From a virus, in the IMG/VR virus record IMGVR_UViG_3300048929_000179, positions 55,957 to 119,956 of that record: DNA of 64,000 nucleotides; one strand, written 5' to 3'. Below are positions 41,501-56,500 of this stretch, piece after piece (positions within the stretch are counted from its first letter, which is position 1; every line of letters starts with the position of its first letter). The notes under the pieces were generated by a model, which had not been told where the DNA came from, searched no databases, and was given only the letters and a program-made list of their open reading frames with translations. A program made the position numbers and the translations under genes.

Positions 41501-44500
41501 ATGGGGCAGAATGAATCAGCTATGAACGCTTTTTTGGCTGACGATAACAAAGAAGTTTTAAAGTACGTTAAAGAACTAAAAAAATGTAAAGAACAACAGA
41601 ATGAAGAAGTGAAGTTATTATTGCCCGATTTGCTAGAACAATGTGAAACACAGATTGACAAAAAGACGATTGTCGCATTAATTAATACTCCTCATGGAAT
41701 CAGTGGATTAATCGCGAACAAATTACTTGAAAAATATCAGCGCCCAATATTAGTAATTAAAGATTGTGATAGTGTGTTTGCTGGATCTATGAGAGCCATA
41801 GGGGTTGATGACTTTAGAAAGATATGTAATGAAAGTGGTTTAGCAAAAGCAGATGGTCATGAATTGGCAAGCGGTATAGAAATTGAGAAAGTCAATTATA
41901 ATAAATTTATTGATTACATAGAAACAAATCTCCCAGAATTGAAAACTGACTTTTCACTAGATGTCGATATTAGAATAAATATTGATGACTTGACTAGGAA
42001 GTTGGTAGACAAAATTAAAACTATTGACAGAGTGTCAGGGGAGGGATTCAAACCAGTCAAAGTATTTATAGATGGCATTGACGAGTATGAGATTGGACAG
42101 ATGAGCGACTATAAGCATTTAGTGATTAAGCCAAACAATTACACAAATATTATTAAGTGGAATTTTACAGGTTCATTTGATGATATGGAAGAGTCGAGTA
42201 TGATGAACGATGAATTGGAAATAGTTTGTAATCTCGATTCTGGTTTCTTTGGTCGAAACTTTGTACTGAAGGCGGTATGCGATGAGATAAAGGTGGTGAG
42301 TTAAATATTTACACATTTACATGTTCATACACTGTATAGTTTATTAGACGCAAATATAAAAATAGACGAATTGTTTGATCGTATTCTTGAACTTGGGCAG
42401 AAATCAATTGCAATAACAGATCATGGAAATATGTATGGTGCTGTTGAGTTTTATAAAAAAGCTAAAGAAAAAGGTGTTAAACCTATAATTGGCTGCGAAT
42501 GTTATATCTGCTCAGATGTTACCGTTATGAGCAGAGAGAACACTATGTATCATTTGATACTGCTAGCAAAAAATGAAATTGGACGGCAGAACCTACAGAG
42601 GTTGATTAAAGAATCTACCAAGTATAAGTTCAATAAGCGACCACGAATTGATTTTAGCATGTTGGAAAAATTTCATGATGGGTTGATATGTCTGAGTGCT
42701 TGTATGGCAGGAGAAGTGTCGAGAGCACTTTCATCTGGGAAACTTGAAGTGGCAATGAATATTGCAAGAAAGTACAAAGATTTGTTTGGCGAAGATTATT
42801 ATATAGAATACCAGGCACACGAAGAATCTGAACAGCAAGAGCTTAATGTAAAATTGGTTAGGCTGGCTAATATGCTTGATATAAAATACGTTGTAACATG
42901 TGACTCTCACTATTTGACTGTAGAAGATCAGAAATATCACAGCATATTTGTAAAAATTGGGCAAACAAGAGAAGTTGGAGAAATGTACAATGATTGTTAT
43001 ATACAGTCAGAAGACGATGTTAAAGAAAAATGCCAGAGCACAATTGAATATAACTTAATTGCAATAGCAAACACACAGGAAATCACAGATAAGTGTAATG
43101 TAGATTATCCACTTTCTGCTCCAATTATACCACATACAGACATTCCAAAGCCTTATAAATCTGAAAAACAATATTTACAAAACTTGTGCAACACTGGTTT
43201 TAAGAATAAAGGATTCTTTGATTGGAACCTAGAACAGTGGAAACAATATATGGCTCAGATTATATACGATGAAAACGGCAATGAAACGAAAAGAGAATTT
43301 ATACATTTTAATACCGTTGAAGAGATCGTTAAGATTTATAAAGATAGAGCCAGATATGAAATAAATGCTGTGTTAAAAATGGGGTTTGAGGGATATTACT
43401 TATTGGTTCACAGCTATATTTCGTCTGCGGAGAGAAGGGGGATAGCAAGGGGAAGTTCTGGTGGGTCATTATTGGCATATTTAAGCGGAATAGTAGATAT
43501 TGATCCTATTAAATATGGGTTATATTTTGAAAGATTTATTGACGTTGGCGCATTAGATTTACTTGAATCAAATCAAATTACAAAAAAAGAATTAAAAATA
43601 CCTGATGTAGATGCGGACTTTTCCCCTAAAGATAGAGATAAGGTAATGAATCACATTATAGACACTTATGGGTGGGAGAACGTTGTATGCCTTGGTTTAT
43701 TCCAGTATATTTGGGCGAAGGGAGCAATTAAAGATATTGGCAAGGTTCTTGGTATTCCGTTTGAAATAACTAACGAAATGACAAAGTTGCTTGATAATGA
43801 AACAATTGACGAAGCATTGGAAAATGGAGTGCTTGATTCATATAAAGATGACTATCCAGAACTATTCGAATATGCCTCTAAATTGTCTGGACTGCCAAAG
43901 TCGTTTGGAATGCATCCTTGTGGAAAGGTAATTTGTATGAAAAATGCTGATTACTATAGTGCACTTGAGTATGTTCCAGATAAGGATGTTTGGGTTTTAC
44001 AAGGTGATATGCACACAGCAGATGACTTAGGACTTGTAAAAATAGATCTTCTTGGTTTGCGTACATTGGACGTAATATATGATGTGCTTGAAATGATTGG
44101 CAAAGATTATGAATTTATAGCTCCACATAAAATAAATCTTTGTGACAAAGAAGTTTGGAATGAGTTTAGAAATGGAAATTCACTTTTGATTTTTCAGTTT
44201 GAGTCACAAGGAATGCGACGAATGCTTTCTGATATGAAGTGTAATAGTATTGATAACTTGTCGGCAGCTAACGCATTATATAGACCTGGAGCAAAGGCAT
44301 ACATACCAAACTATATAGCAAGAAAAAATGGTTTAGAGCCAATCGTATATTTGCACGACGACTTGATACCAATATTGGAAAATACATATGGAATTATAGT
44401 CTATCAGGAGCAGTTGATTGAAATTGGTAAACTTGCTGGATTGAGGAACCCAGATGAACTCAGGCAAGCTACTGCAAAGAAAAAGCCAAAGTTAATGGCA

Positions 44501-47500
44501 AAAATTGAGCCAGAGTTGAAGCGCGGATTAATGAATCGAGGTTGGACTAAAGAACAAGTGGATACTTTGTGGGACGATATATTAGAGTTTGCAAAATACT
44601 CGTTCAATAAATCTCACTCAGCCGCTTATGCACTGACGGCATACATAACAATGTATTTAAAAGTTCATTATCCTACAGAATTTATTACAGCATATGTAAA
44701 CTCATATGAAGGGGATACAAATAAGACTGCCGAAGTGTTAGACGAAGCAAAAAGAATCGGTGCTGTTTTTAAATTTGATAACTGGAAACTTATAAAAGGT
44801 AAAACAACGTGTGAAAATGGGATCGTTTATCTGGGGATTAATACACTAAAGGGGTTTGGCGAAAATGTGTCAAATGGATTACATGAGATTGGAACGCAAT
44901 CATGTGGAACCTTTGTGGATCTTATTAAATTATTTAACACGTGTTCAGATGTTGATAAATCACAGTTTGAAGCCATGATAAAACTTGATTTCTTTTCAGA
45001 GTATGGCAGAGCAGGTAAGTTGTTAAAAATTTATACATTGTATAATGATATCTATAATGCAAAAGTTTTTAATAAAGATAAACTTCCTATAGATGAAAAT
45101 ATAATTAAAAAGTATGCGAGAGAAACTAAAAAACAATTTAGAGATATAGACAATGTTGGACTGTTTAATGAGTTGTGTGGTGTAATTGAAGACAAGGGAT
45201 TATCGTTAAAGGCGCAAATTAAGAATAAGTTTGAATATCAGGGTATCGTAGATTATGTTGATAGTAGACTCACTGATTTTGCATATGTACTAAAAACCAA
45301 TACCAAATACTCACCTAAAGTAAAGTTGTATTATCTTGGAAGTGGCGAAACTGAGGTGTGTAAGATTTCGAAAAAGATTTTTACCAACAATCCAGTAGAC
45401 ATTGGGGATGTAATCCAAATGATAGACATAAAGAAAAAGTTCAAGTACGAAAAAGTTGGTGAAGAATTTATTCAGAACACAAGTGCATATGACACTTGGA
45501 TTGAACAATACATAATAAAGTAGGTGAAAACATTAAATATTATTATACAGAAAAACAATTAAAGGAACTTGTTTCACACCTCGTAATACTACATACATCA
45601 AACGAGCAAAAGAATCAACACATTCTGGATTACTTTGACAAGAAGAATATTAAACATAAATCAAGAGCACTAAAAACCGGAGACTATTCCTTCATGATTG
45701 AAGCATGTCCAGAGCTGGGATTTACCAAGGACACATACTTCACAGATGAACTGTGCATCGAGAGAAAGAATTCTGTTGATGAACTGGCAGGAAATATCAA
45801 GGAGCATGATGAAAGATTCTTCAAAGAGCTAAACCGTATGATCAATATTAATAACTGTTACGTTCTGATTGAAGATAATCGTATAGACGATATCATTGAA
45901 CACAACTATCGGTCAGAATATAATGAATCAGCGTTTATAAGAAGGCTGATCGGAGTACAAAAGGTATCTAACTTCTATCTCAACTTTGTCAAGAAAGAGA
46001 ATATGGGATACATGATATATGAGATCTGCTACAGCGCTCTAATGAATCAAATATTGAAATAATGGTAAAAATGTATGTGCAATATGCACTAATATACGGT
46101 TGATATACACATATAAACAACGATAATTTGTGTATATTGCACAACTAAATCACCGAAAAACACTGGTTTTACAGAGAATAAAAATTGGAGGCAAGCATGA
46201 AAGATATCTTTGAAGAAATTATTGAATGGTTAAAGTACGAACAATATCAACATGAAATTTTTGCTAGACTAAATGATAAATATACACCAATACATGAGAG
46301 TCGAATAGGCGGACTAGGCGATGCAATAGATATTATACGGAAAACTACTGATGAACTATGGGTATCTGCTGATGAGGAACCTGATACAAATGGAGAGTAT
46401 ATTATTCGTTGTAGAAGATGCCACGATGATAAAGAAGTTGTTTCATCTGCAAAATATTGTTTTGGAGAGTGGAAGATAAGTAATGCCTTTGATTTAATAT
46501 GTTGGACTACATATTCAAGGTTATTTAATCGTGATGAATGCGAATTAGAAGAAAGTGAGGATTAAATATGGAACTAGACTTATACAAATTTTTCAGAGTA
46601 GTAATGTATCCTCCTATGAACCTACAGAGTGGGATGGAGAAAAACATTATTTAGTATGGTTATATTTCTGGGGAATAGCTGATTTCGTAAAGTTAATGGA
46701 AGGATTTGGGGTAGATTTTTCAGAAGGTGGATACGATGTGAATCTTCAGAGGGATGGTGTTTGTGTAGATTTGAATGATTTGTATTTATACGATATTGAT
46801 TTAGATAAAGTATTTGATATGGAGGAGGATTGATGAAAAATCAATTAATTTCAGAATGGCTTTTAAAAGCAAAGATAAAGGAATTAGAAGAAAATAATAA
46901 AACCACAGGGAGAGATGAGTTTTATTATGTAATGTGCAAAAGAGAACTTGAAATCATCAAGAGATTAAATATTCAGATTGATATGTTTGGTGAAGATGAT
47001 GAATTCTATAATAGACTATCTGACGAGACACTTGACGTGTATTTCACGCCTACACCAAAAAGATATGAAATAGAGAAGAGTCAAGAATTATATAGGTACT
47101 TAGAAGGGTTCGTGCATGAAATGGACGCTATAAAGCGGTCAGAGTAGAATAAATAGAACTTCAATTTGACAGGGAACTAGGAGGTGAACATCATAAAGAA
47201 TATTTTAGAAATGAATGTAGATGAAATAAAGGAATTAGTAAACACTTATAATAAAACAGGAGAATGGACTGGAGAAGGTGGGATAGGAGATATGTTTGAT
47301 AGGCTGGCTGAATTATGGAATGAATTGGGAGAAGAATAAATGCACTCAGTTGGAGATATAGTAGAATTTAGAAATAAGCCATACATAGTTATAAATGAAG
47401 ATTTTGAATGTGGTGGTATATGTATTAGGAATTGTAAGACTGAAGAAATACAAGCCAGTTATTCTGATAGTAAAATATGTTGGAGAAGAAGTAATTACGG

Positions 47501-50500
47501 ATTATGATCAAGAATCATTGAGTGAAATAAGAAGAGGAATGTAGGGAGAAACAAGATGACATATCAAGAATATATCAATAAAAAGAATGAGTTAGAAAGT
47601 TGCATCAGAAAACTTGAGGGCGAATGGAATCTTAATAAAAAAGATGACTATGCAAATAATGTTGGAAAATATTACAAATCTTCTAATGGACTGGAATTTG
47701 GGCGTATAACATCAATGGGAGGCAATCGTCCGGAGTATCTGTGCAAAGAAATTTCTAAAGAAACCAGCGGAGGATTTTATTATTCCACAATGGAAGAGTA
47801 TGACGTCACTTATTTTTTACGAAATATGTCGTGGATCACTGAGGGGGAATTTAATCACATTCTAAACATGACCATTGACAATGTTAAATGTGAATTTGTG
47901 GGAGGCTGCTAATGGAACTACTTCACAAAATTGAAAAATATGCTAGAGAATTGGGTTATGATTTTCTAATCAGGGTTGATGACGAAGAAGGGGATTGGTT
48001 TGTACATTTTTGCAAATACGAACCAATTGAATACAAATACGAAGGACATACAAAAACTAAGACGCTTACCGACGATTTCGCATGTGTATATACTAATGTC
48101 TTAGAAGACACATTAAAATGGCTGATTGACCGGATTGAAAACGAGTTAATTAAGGAGAGTTAACGATATGAGAGGATTAGAAGTTGTAGCATGTCTATCA
48201 TTAATGATGATAATCGGAGCCAGTGATATGCTTTTATTTAAAACAAGAGTTTTGTCTACATGGATAAATTCTAAATCTGAAATGAAGAGATATTTATCAA
48301 AGAATGACTATTATATTTGGAGTTGTAGTAATAAGGAGGGTTCACATGGCAGTAAGTAGAAACGCTTTATATAATATGGATCAGGCTTCGCAGGAATTAA
48401 TGATTCAAGAAAATATTCTTAAATGTCTAATTGACATTCAGACAACTTTGCAGCTTTTAGTCGATAAAGAAGTCGTCACAAGAGAAGAAGTTGCCGAAAT
48501 GCGAAGTAAGGTAACCAATCAATCGAGATATAAGGGAACCATCGAGAGTATTCAGCAAATGAAAGATGGGGTTGAGTATTATAAAAATAACCCAGAAGCA
48601 CATCTTAGAGACGTGCTTAAAGCAAAAATGGAAGGGAAAGTAAAATAGAGAGGGCTTAAATGGGAAATGTTGAGCGTCATATTGTTAAAAGTTTAGATGA
48701 CTTATTAAACTGTAAATACCCAAACTGCGAAGAATGTAGTGTATTAAGACAGGACGAGGGTGACGATGAGCCGTGGTGTGGATATGATTCAGTGATTAGA
48801 TGCGCAATTACATATATAGAATCAGAAGAATCAAGTAAGTCAAAGTAGAGTTTGATAGCGATTGAGAGGGACTAAAATGAAAGCAATTAAATTCATGAAA
48901 TATATGATACATTATTTCTTTGGTAGGCATTCATGGGTGTTTATAGCTAAAACGTATCGTGGTAATGAAAAGACCGGGCATGTAGAGGATCAATACATAT
49001 TTGAGTGCGACAAATGTCACAAGAAGAAAATTACAAAGGTAGTGAGGTGACGCGCATTGTCAAAAAGAAAAGAAACATTAGAACTTGAAAGCGCTCTCGC
49101 ACTGGAAACCAAAACAAAAAGGATATATGGATGTGAAGAAATTACAATTGGATTCTACAACAATGGACACGGAAATGAAATTGTAGACTTTATGACTATG
49201 GATTCCAAGGGAACGATAAAATGTTACGAATTGAAAGTCACTCTTCAGGATCTTAAATCTGATGCAAAGAAATCTTGGTATGGTCATTATAATTATCTTG
49301 TAGTTAGCGAAGAATTATATGACGGTGTTGATACTTCAGATTGGAATTTATACATACCAGGGCACATTGGGATTATAGTGGGCTATCCAAGAAAAGATGA
49401 AACAAGATGGCTTGAAAGTAAAAGAAAAGCGAAGAAGTGTGAAGTGTCTGATGATACAGGAGTAATGCTGAAGGAAAGTATGATTCGCAGCGTGTTCTAT
49501 AAAATGGAGAAATATAAAGACACTCAGAGTATTGAAAAGTACAAGAGATTGAATTCTGAAATTCGTAAGTTATCGCAGGAGAGAGATAAGTATTATGAAA
49601 AATCAGTAAAAGCAGAGAATCTAATTTATAAATTTGAGAAATACAAGTCTCATAATGATGGAACCGATGTAAAACTACAAGAATTAGCTGATGCGGAGTA
49701 TCAGAAATACAAAATGTTGAGAAATAGTATTTTAACATACAACATATAGTTGTTGTATAAAACAAAACCACAAGATATAGAATAAAATTCACAGTGAAAT
49801 CAGTCTTTGACTGGGAAGGGAAATTTGAATAATAATATGGTAAAAGTCCATGAGAAACAATGGGAAATAACTAATCCTAATAGCTTTCAAGAAAGGGATA
49901 TTGAGTATTCTTGCTTTGAAAAATACATAGAAGATTTAAAGAATCCAACATCTGTGATGGAATGTGCTTACTCTTCCAAGATGTACAACGATTTATAATG
50001 TAACACAAAGGGATAATTTTATCGCATTCCAATTCACGCACCGACTGCTTAATGCCATAATAAGACACGCGGCCGAAGTGACGAAATAAAAATTACATAA
50101 ATAAAGGAGTAACTATATAACTTGAGACTAACTAACGAATTTAAAAGAACTATCAATAAACTACAGGACGACAAGCATCTATTTATCAGGGTTGACGGGA
50201 CAGACTACATTATAGACACAATCGAAAAAGACATGGGCTCGTTAGAGCGATCATCTGACTGGTGCTACGTTGCAATACCACACAGAGCCGATGGAATGGG
50301 CATTAAAAAATAGTTTTAATAGATTGAAATAAAATGGTTGACATTACGGAATGAGCGGTATATAATCTTAATAGATGGAAATAAAATTGAGCAAAGGAGA
50401 GCAATGGATAAAGTAGATAGAATCAAAGAACTTGTTAATAAGCTGCAAAAAGCGACAGTTGCGTATTACAAATATGATAACCCTATTATGAGTGACAAGG

Positions 50501-53500
50501 AATACGATGACCTATATGACGAATTGGAACTGCTTGAAAAATACACCAGAATCATTATGAACAATTCACCAACTCAGAATGTGCAAGGATACATATTAGA
50601 CGAACTACAAAAGGTAAAACATAGCAAACCAATGTTAAGTTCAGCGAAGACAAAGGATATTAATGAGATTAAGAAGTTTATTGGTAAACAGAGAGTTGTA
50701 ATGAGTTGGAAAGAAGATGGTCTTACAATTGTGCTGCGTTACAAAAACGGTGCATTCGATAAAGCTATTACCAGAGGAAGCCAGGGACTTATCGGAGAAG
50801 ACGTTACACACACTATGAAAATGTGTAGTGATATACCAATGAAACTTCCATATTGCACAGACATTGAGGTAAGAGGGGAGTGTGTAATCTCGTGGGAAGA
50901 TTTCAATAGAATCAATGAAATACTGGAAGAACCGTATAAACACCCAAGAAATTTGGCGGCAGGAACCGTTAGACAGCTAGATTCAAGTATAGCGAAGGAA
51001 AGAAATATTAAATTCAAAGCATTTGAGTTAGTTCAAGACGATTGGTTGCACAGTGACCTTGAATATAATCAAACATGCAATATAGACGAATCATTTAAAT
51101 ATCTCAAAGAATGCGGATTCGATGTTGTAGAGCATTCAATGGTTACAGCGGATAATGTAGATGAAGAAATTTCAAAATACAGCCCAGAAGAATACGAGTT
51201 TCCGGTAGACGGATTAATATTCAAATATTGTGATTATTTGTATGGTAAATCACTCGGAGAAACTGCACATCATGAGCTAAATGGTATTGCCCTAAAATGG
51301 AACGATTCTCTATATGAGACTACATTGAGAGATATTGAGTGGAACACATCTCGTACCGGATTAATAAATCCTGTAGCTATATTTGATGAAGTTGATTTAG
51401 ACGGTGCGGATACCACCCGCGCAACATTACATAACATCTCTTATATAGAAGATTTGCAGTTAGGCGTTGAAGATAAGATTATGGTGTATCGTGCCAATAT
51501 GGTAATTCCAAAAGTACACGGTAATCTTACTCGATCTAATACATTTACGACTCCAGATAAGTGTCCTTGCTGCGGAGAGCCTACAGAAATACATAAATAT
51601 AACGATAGTAAAACGCTACATTGTACGAATCCATACTGTAAAGCAAAATTAATTGCCAGACTGACTCACTTCGTATCAAGAGACGCAATGAGTATCGATG
51701 GATTATCTGAAGCCACATTGGAGAAAATTATGTCCATTGTAGACATTAAGAATTTCTACGATATTTACACTTTGAAAGATCATTACGATGGAATAGTCAC
51801 CTTAGAAGGACTTGGAGAGAAATCAGTCAAAAAACTATTAGCCGAGATCGAGCTTAGCAAAGACACTGAATTGAATAGGTTTTTATATGCTCTGTCAATT
51901 CCTGTGGTTGGGAAGACGGCGTGTAAGACGATTTCAAAGTATTTCAATGGTGATTTCGATAAAATGTATAGCGAGTGGATTGGCGATTTCGATTGGACAC
52001 AATTAAATGATTTCGGAAATACAATGCATGATAATATGACAAACTTCATCAGGCACAATTGCCTGTGGGTTAAAGAACTCGCAGACATAATGAACTTCAA
52101 AACTGAAACAAAGACAGGTGTTGGCGCACCATTATTAAACAAGACCTACGTAATCACAGGCAGTTTATATAAAATTTCCAGAAAAGAATTAACAGAAAAA
52201 TTAGAATCTCTTGGTGCAAAAGTCACCGGGAGCGTGAGTAAGGTTACTACAGTTCTCATCAATAATGATACGGAATCTAATAGTTCTAAGAACAAGAAAG
52301 CTAAAGAACTCGGCGTCCCAATTATGAGTGAAGATGAGTTCTTAGATAGCATCGAAAAATATTTATAGGAGGGAAAATATTGAGAGATTATGTAGTTAAA
52401 ATTTCAAATGTTCAAGATGTAAAAAGACTGGTTAGCGCCTTGGAATGTGACATTGATTCAGACATCGACATTGTAGTAGAACGACATATTTGTGACGCTA
52501 AAAGTCTATTGGGATTCCTTTCATATGACTTGAATAAACCAATTGTATTAGAGATTCATTCAGATGATAAAGACGAAATTTCAAGATTTGTTAATATCAT
52601 CAAAGATTATATTTTTAATTAAAGGAGGAGCTTTTGAAAATTTATAACACTAATGTGTATGGACTAGAAAATGCAATAAGGGTTAGCAAATATCCCATGG
52701 CAGTAAACGCAGAAAATTGTGCATCTGGAATTACAAATACAACCAAAAGTTTAGCATCGTGCAATATTGGTGGAGGGCATGATAACTTCTTAAAGGGGAT
52801 TATTGTTCAGTTTGATATGAAGTTTTCAAACAAAATGTCAGTGGAATTAGAACGATATCACTTTATCGATTTCATTTCAAGTCAGTCAACGATGCATCGA
52901 ATTACAAGCTTTGCTCTTAAAGACCAGTGTAATGAATACGTAAATGAGAGAATTATTGATATCGTACAGGAAATGATTGATGTCTATAAAGGATTAGAAG
53001 ACAAGGGAACTAAATTTGCCAAAGACTTATATTTAAGAATCTTATATAACGTGCCATCTGGATTTGAGCTGACTGCCGGATTCACTACAAACTATCAGCA
53101 ATTAAAAACAATCCATGCCCAGAGGAAGAGTCATAGGCTCCCTGAGTGGCGGGAGTTTTGCGAGTGGGTCGAGGATTTGCCGAAATTTAGAGAACTGGTA
53201 CTGAAGGGAGAATAAAAGATGAAGTGTGAAGATTGTAAAAGTTGTAAGTTAGGATACTTTAAATCTAATCCAGATAAGTATGTTTGTACTGGAGTAAAAG
53301 AACCGTTTGTGATCGAAAATATTGATAAAGAATGCACAGAATATCCAGATAGACCTCAATATAACTTAGATTTAAAACTAAAAACTGAACAAGTGGATCA
53401 CCCAAAACATTATGGTGGGAAGAATAATCCATATGAAGCAATCAAAGTAATCAGAGCGTGGGATTTGGGATTTGACTTGGGAAACGTCGTTAAATACATA

Positions 53501-56500
53501 AGCAGAATGGGTAAAAAGGATTTAAAAGGAGATGTTATCGAATCTTCAATCGAGGATTTAAAAAAGGCTAGATTTTATTTAGATGATGAAATCAAATACA
53601 TGGAAGCACAGTTGGAAGCAATTAAGTATCAAGAATAGGAGAATTATGGTCTTTGATGAAAGAATGTTAGTCAAATACATCGGTAAATCAAATCCGATGG
53701 GGTTTATTCAGGATACCATCTCGCAGCACTCTACGATACAACGCATAACCATGAAGTAAATTTATTTATAATCCACGGGAGCATGAAGAGTGTGGCTCAT
53801 AACTGGGATATTTAAAGGAGGAGTGTAGTTGAAAGATGTGTGGTTATGTGGAGCGTCAGAGTGCCTCAATTTCGAGGAAAGTAATGAGTGGCGCAGTAAT
53901 TGCCAAGAATGGTTTAAAACTTGTTCTAAGCATTTTAGATCTATTAATCCAAACGATTATTATAATTACAGCGAGTGTCTTCATAAGTCTGATCTTGAAA
54001 TCCTTATGTTCTGTTTACGGAAAGTTAGGAAATCAAAAGTAGTCCTTGTGAACTTAAACAATATTAGGTTATCAGTTGGCAGCATTGTTGAAATGGCGTG
54101 GGCTTATCTGTGGAGAAAACCAATTATCGGATTCCTGGAGCAAAATGATGTGGGAGAAGATGAAGTGGATAAATTAAAGAAAATCATTCACCCATGGGTC
54201 TACTGCTTCTGTGACAGAATTGAATTAGGTGAGGATTCAATGGAAGAAGCAATGCTATACATAGATAAATATTATGGAAGATAAAGGGGAATAAAAAATG
54301 AAATTTAGAAAGAAACCAGGAGTAATCGAAGCATTTCAGTATGATGGGGATTTTATTAATGGGCGAGGAAATTATTATATTCCAGAATGGGCTATAAATG
54401 CACACAAAAGGGGGATCTTGTCTTTTGCAGAAGATCATCAGTCGGGACTTCCGTATGAACTATTTGTAAAGACGCTCGAAGGAGTGATGAAAGCAAATGT
54501 AGGAGATTACGTAATTCAAGATGTAAATGGAGAATTATATCCATGTAAACCAGACGTTTTTGATAAAACATATGAATTAGCTGAATAAATTCACGGTAAA
54601 ACTGCACTTTGATAGAGAGAGGAAGATGAGATAAATTATATGACAGAAAAGCAAAGAATTATTTTGGAAAAATACTTGACAAAAGATAGAATTGATAAAT
54701 TAAATCAAATGAGTTTTAAAACATCGTCTAGTTTAATTGATATGATTCTTCATTTTAAAAGTTACCATACGGTTTGCGGTGAAATGTGTAATATTCCTTT
54801 TTTAATTAGAACTCCAACTGAAGAAGAAGTATTCGTCATTGAGGAGATGGTAAATAAAAACAGGTCATTGTACGGATTGGCAACAGACGAATATGCCTCG
54901 TTATTTAAGGTGAAATATATCCCTAGATGCAAAGAGTTATTTGTTGTAAAACAGACATGGTTTAAGGGTATGAGTAATTCTCCAACATGTAATTATGCAA
55001 ATCTACATAAGGACGGTAGTAAGGTCGAGGGGATTTATAACATGTTATTTGATGCAGAAATATACTCAATTGTTGGATTAACGAAATCATATGCAGATGA
55101 ATTACAAAAGACCATAAAATAATACTTCTACCTACTTAAAGAAAGGAAAGAGTCATGTCAATAGAAAATAAATATAGAGAATACGAATTAAAAAGAGATA
55201 CTAATTTTCCTACAGCAATACATACAAGAATTAATGACAGATATAGAATATCGAGCATTTACAAAAGAGCGTCTACAAATCAAATAATGTATTTCTGGGA
55301 GACGTTTATATGGGACGGAGAACAAGTATGGGAAAGTGAATCTCAGTATAATGCGGATAAAGTATTAGAGTATCATTACACCAAGTATTTTGAACTTGGA
55401 GGATTGTAAAAGCACATCAATCGACGACTTGATGGAGAAGTATATAAAACAATAGGGGGTAAGCATAATTAGAACAATAATTATTGGAGATATACACGGC
55501 TGCTACTTTACATTATTAAATCTAATAGAAAAAATTAATTATGATAAACAAAATGATAAATTAATATTTCTTGGTGATTACATAGACCGTGGTAATAACA
55601 GTTATGAAGTTGTGGATTATTTAATTAAACTGCAAAGAGACGTAGGCAAAGATAATTGTATATGCTTGTTGGGCAATCATGAATACATGGCTTACACAGA
55701 TGAGCTGTTGTGGAAAAGTAATGGCGGCAATAAAACAATTAAAAGCTACTATAAAAACAATACTCATAAAAATGCGCATCATTACTGGTTTAAGCAATTG
55801 CCATTATTACATGAGACAGATGAATTTATTTGTTGTCATGCAGGACTGCCCAATCCAATCACCAAAGACAATAATTTAGAGGATATATTATGGGATCGTT
55901 ATTGGATAAAAACTAACACAGAACCAAACGAAAAAACTGTAATTTTCGGGCATACTCCTTCAACAAATTTAGCGTACAAAACTATTAATGGAAACATTTG
56001 TATTGATACCGCCTGTGTATTTGGATATCAACTGTGCGCCATGGTGATAGGGGATCAGGTTGAATTCGTTTATGAAAACAAAAACGTCAAAGATTAGGTA
56101 ATCAAATTATAGATTGACCGGGAATTAGAAAGGAGAAATATGTGAAAACTAATATATTTGTACCACAAAAAATAAACGTTGGGTACCAGAAAAGAAGTGA
56201 CACATACACTGGAAATCTGGCGTACATAATCTATTACGATGAACAAGGCATATTAAGGAAAGAAACTTCGTGGGAGAATTGGAGAGATAAAAATATTCCC
56301 AACGAGGTATTTGATAATGTGCCAATTGAAGGATTTGTATTGAATAAAAAAGTTGGAGATTATTCTGGATCATGGGGAGATCACAGGCAAGCGTATTGTA
56401 GGGTGTATGATCCTAGAAATTTTGAATTTGAAATTACAATTAATAATCTGTTATATATTCTTGAAAACACAAGTGCAATCAAAGGTAAAGGATTAGAGGG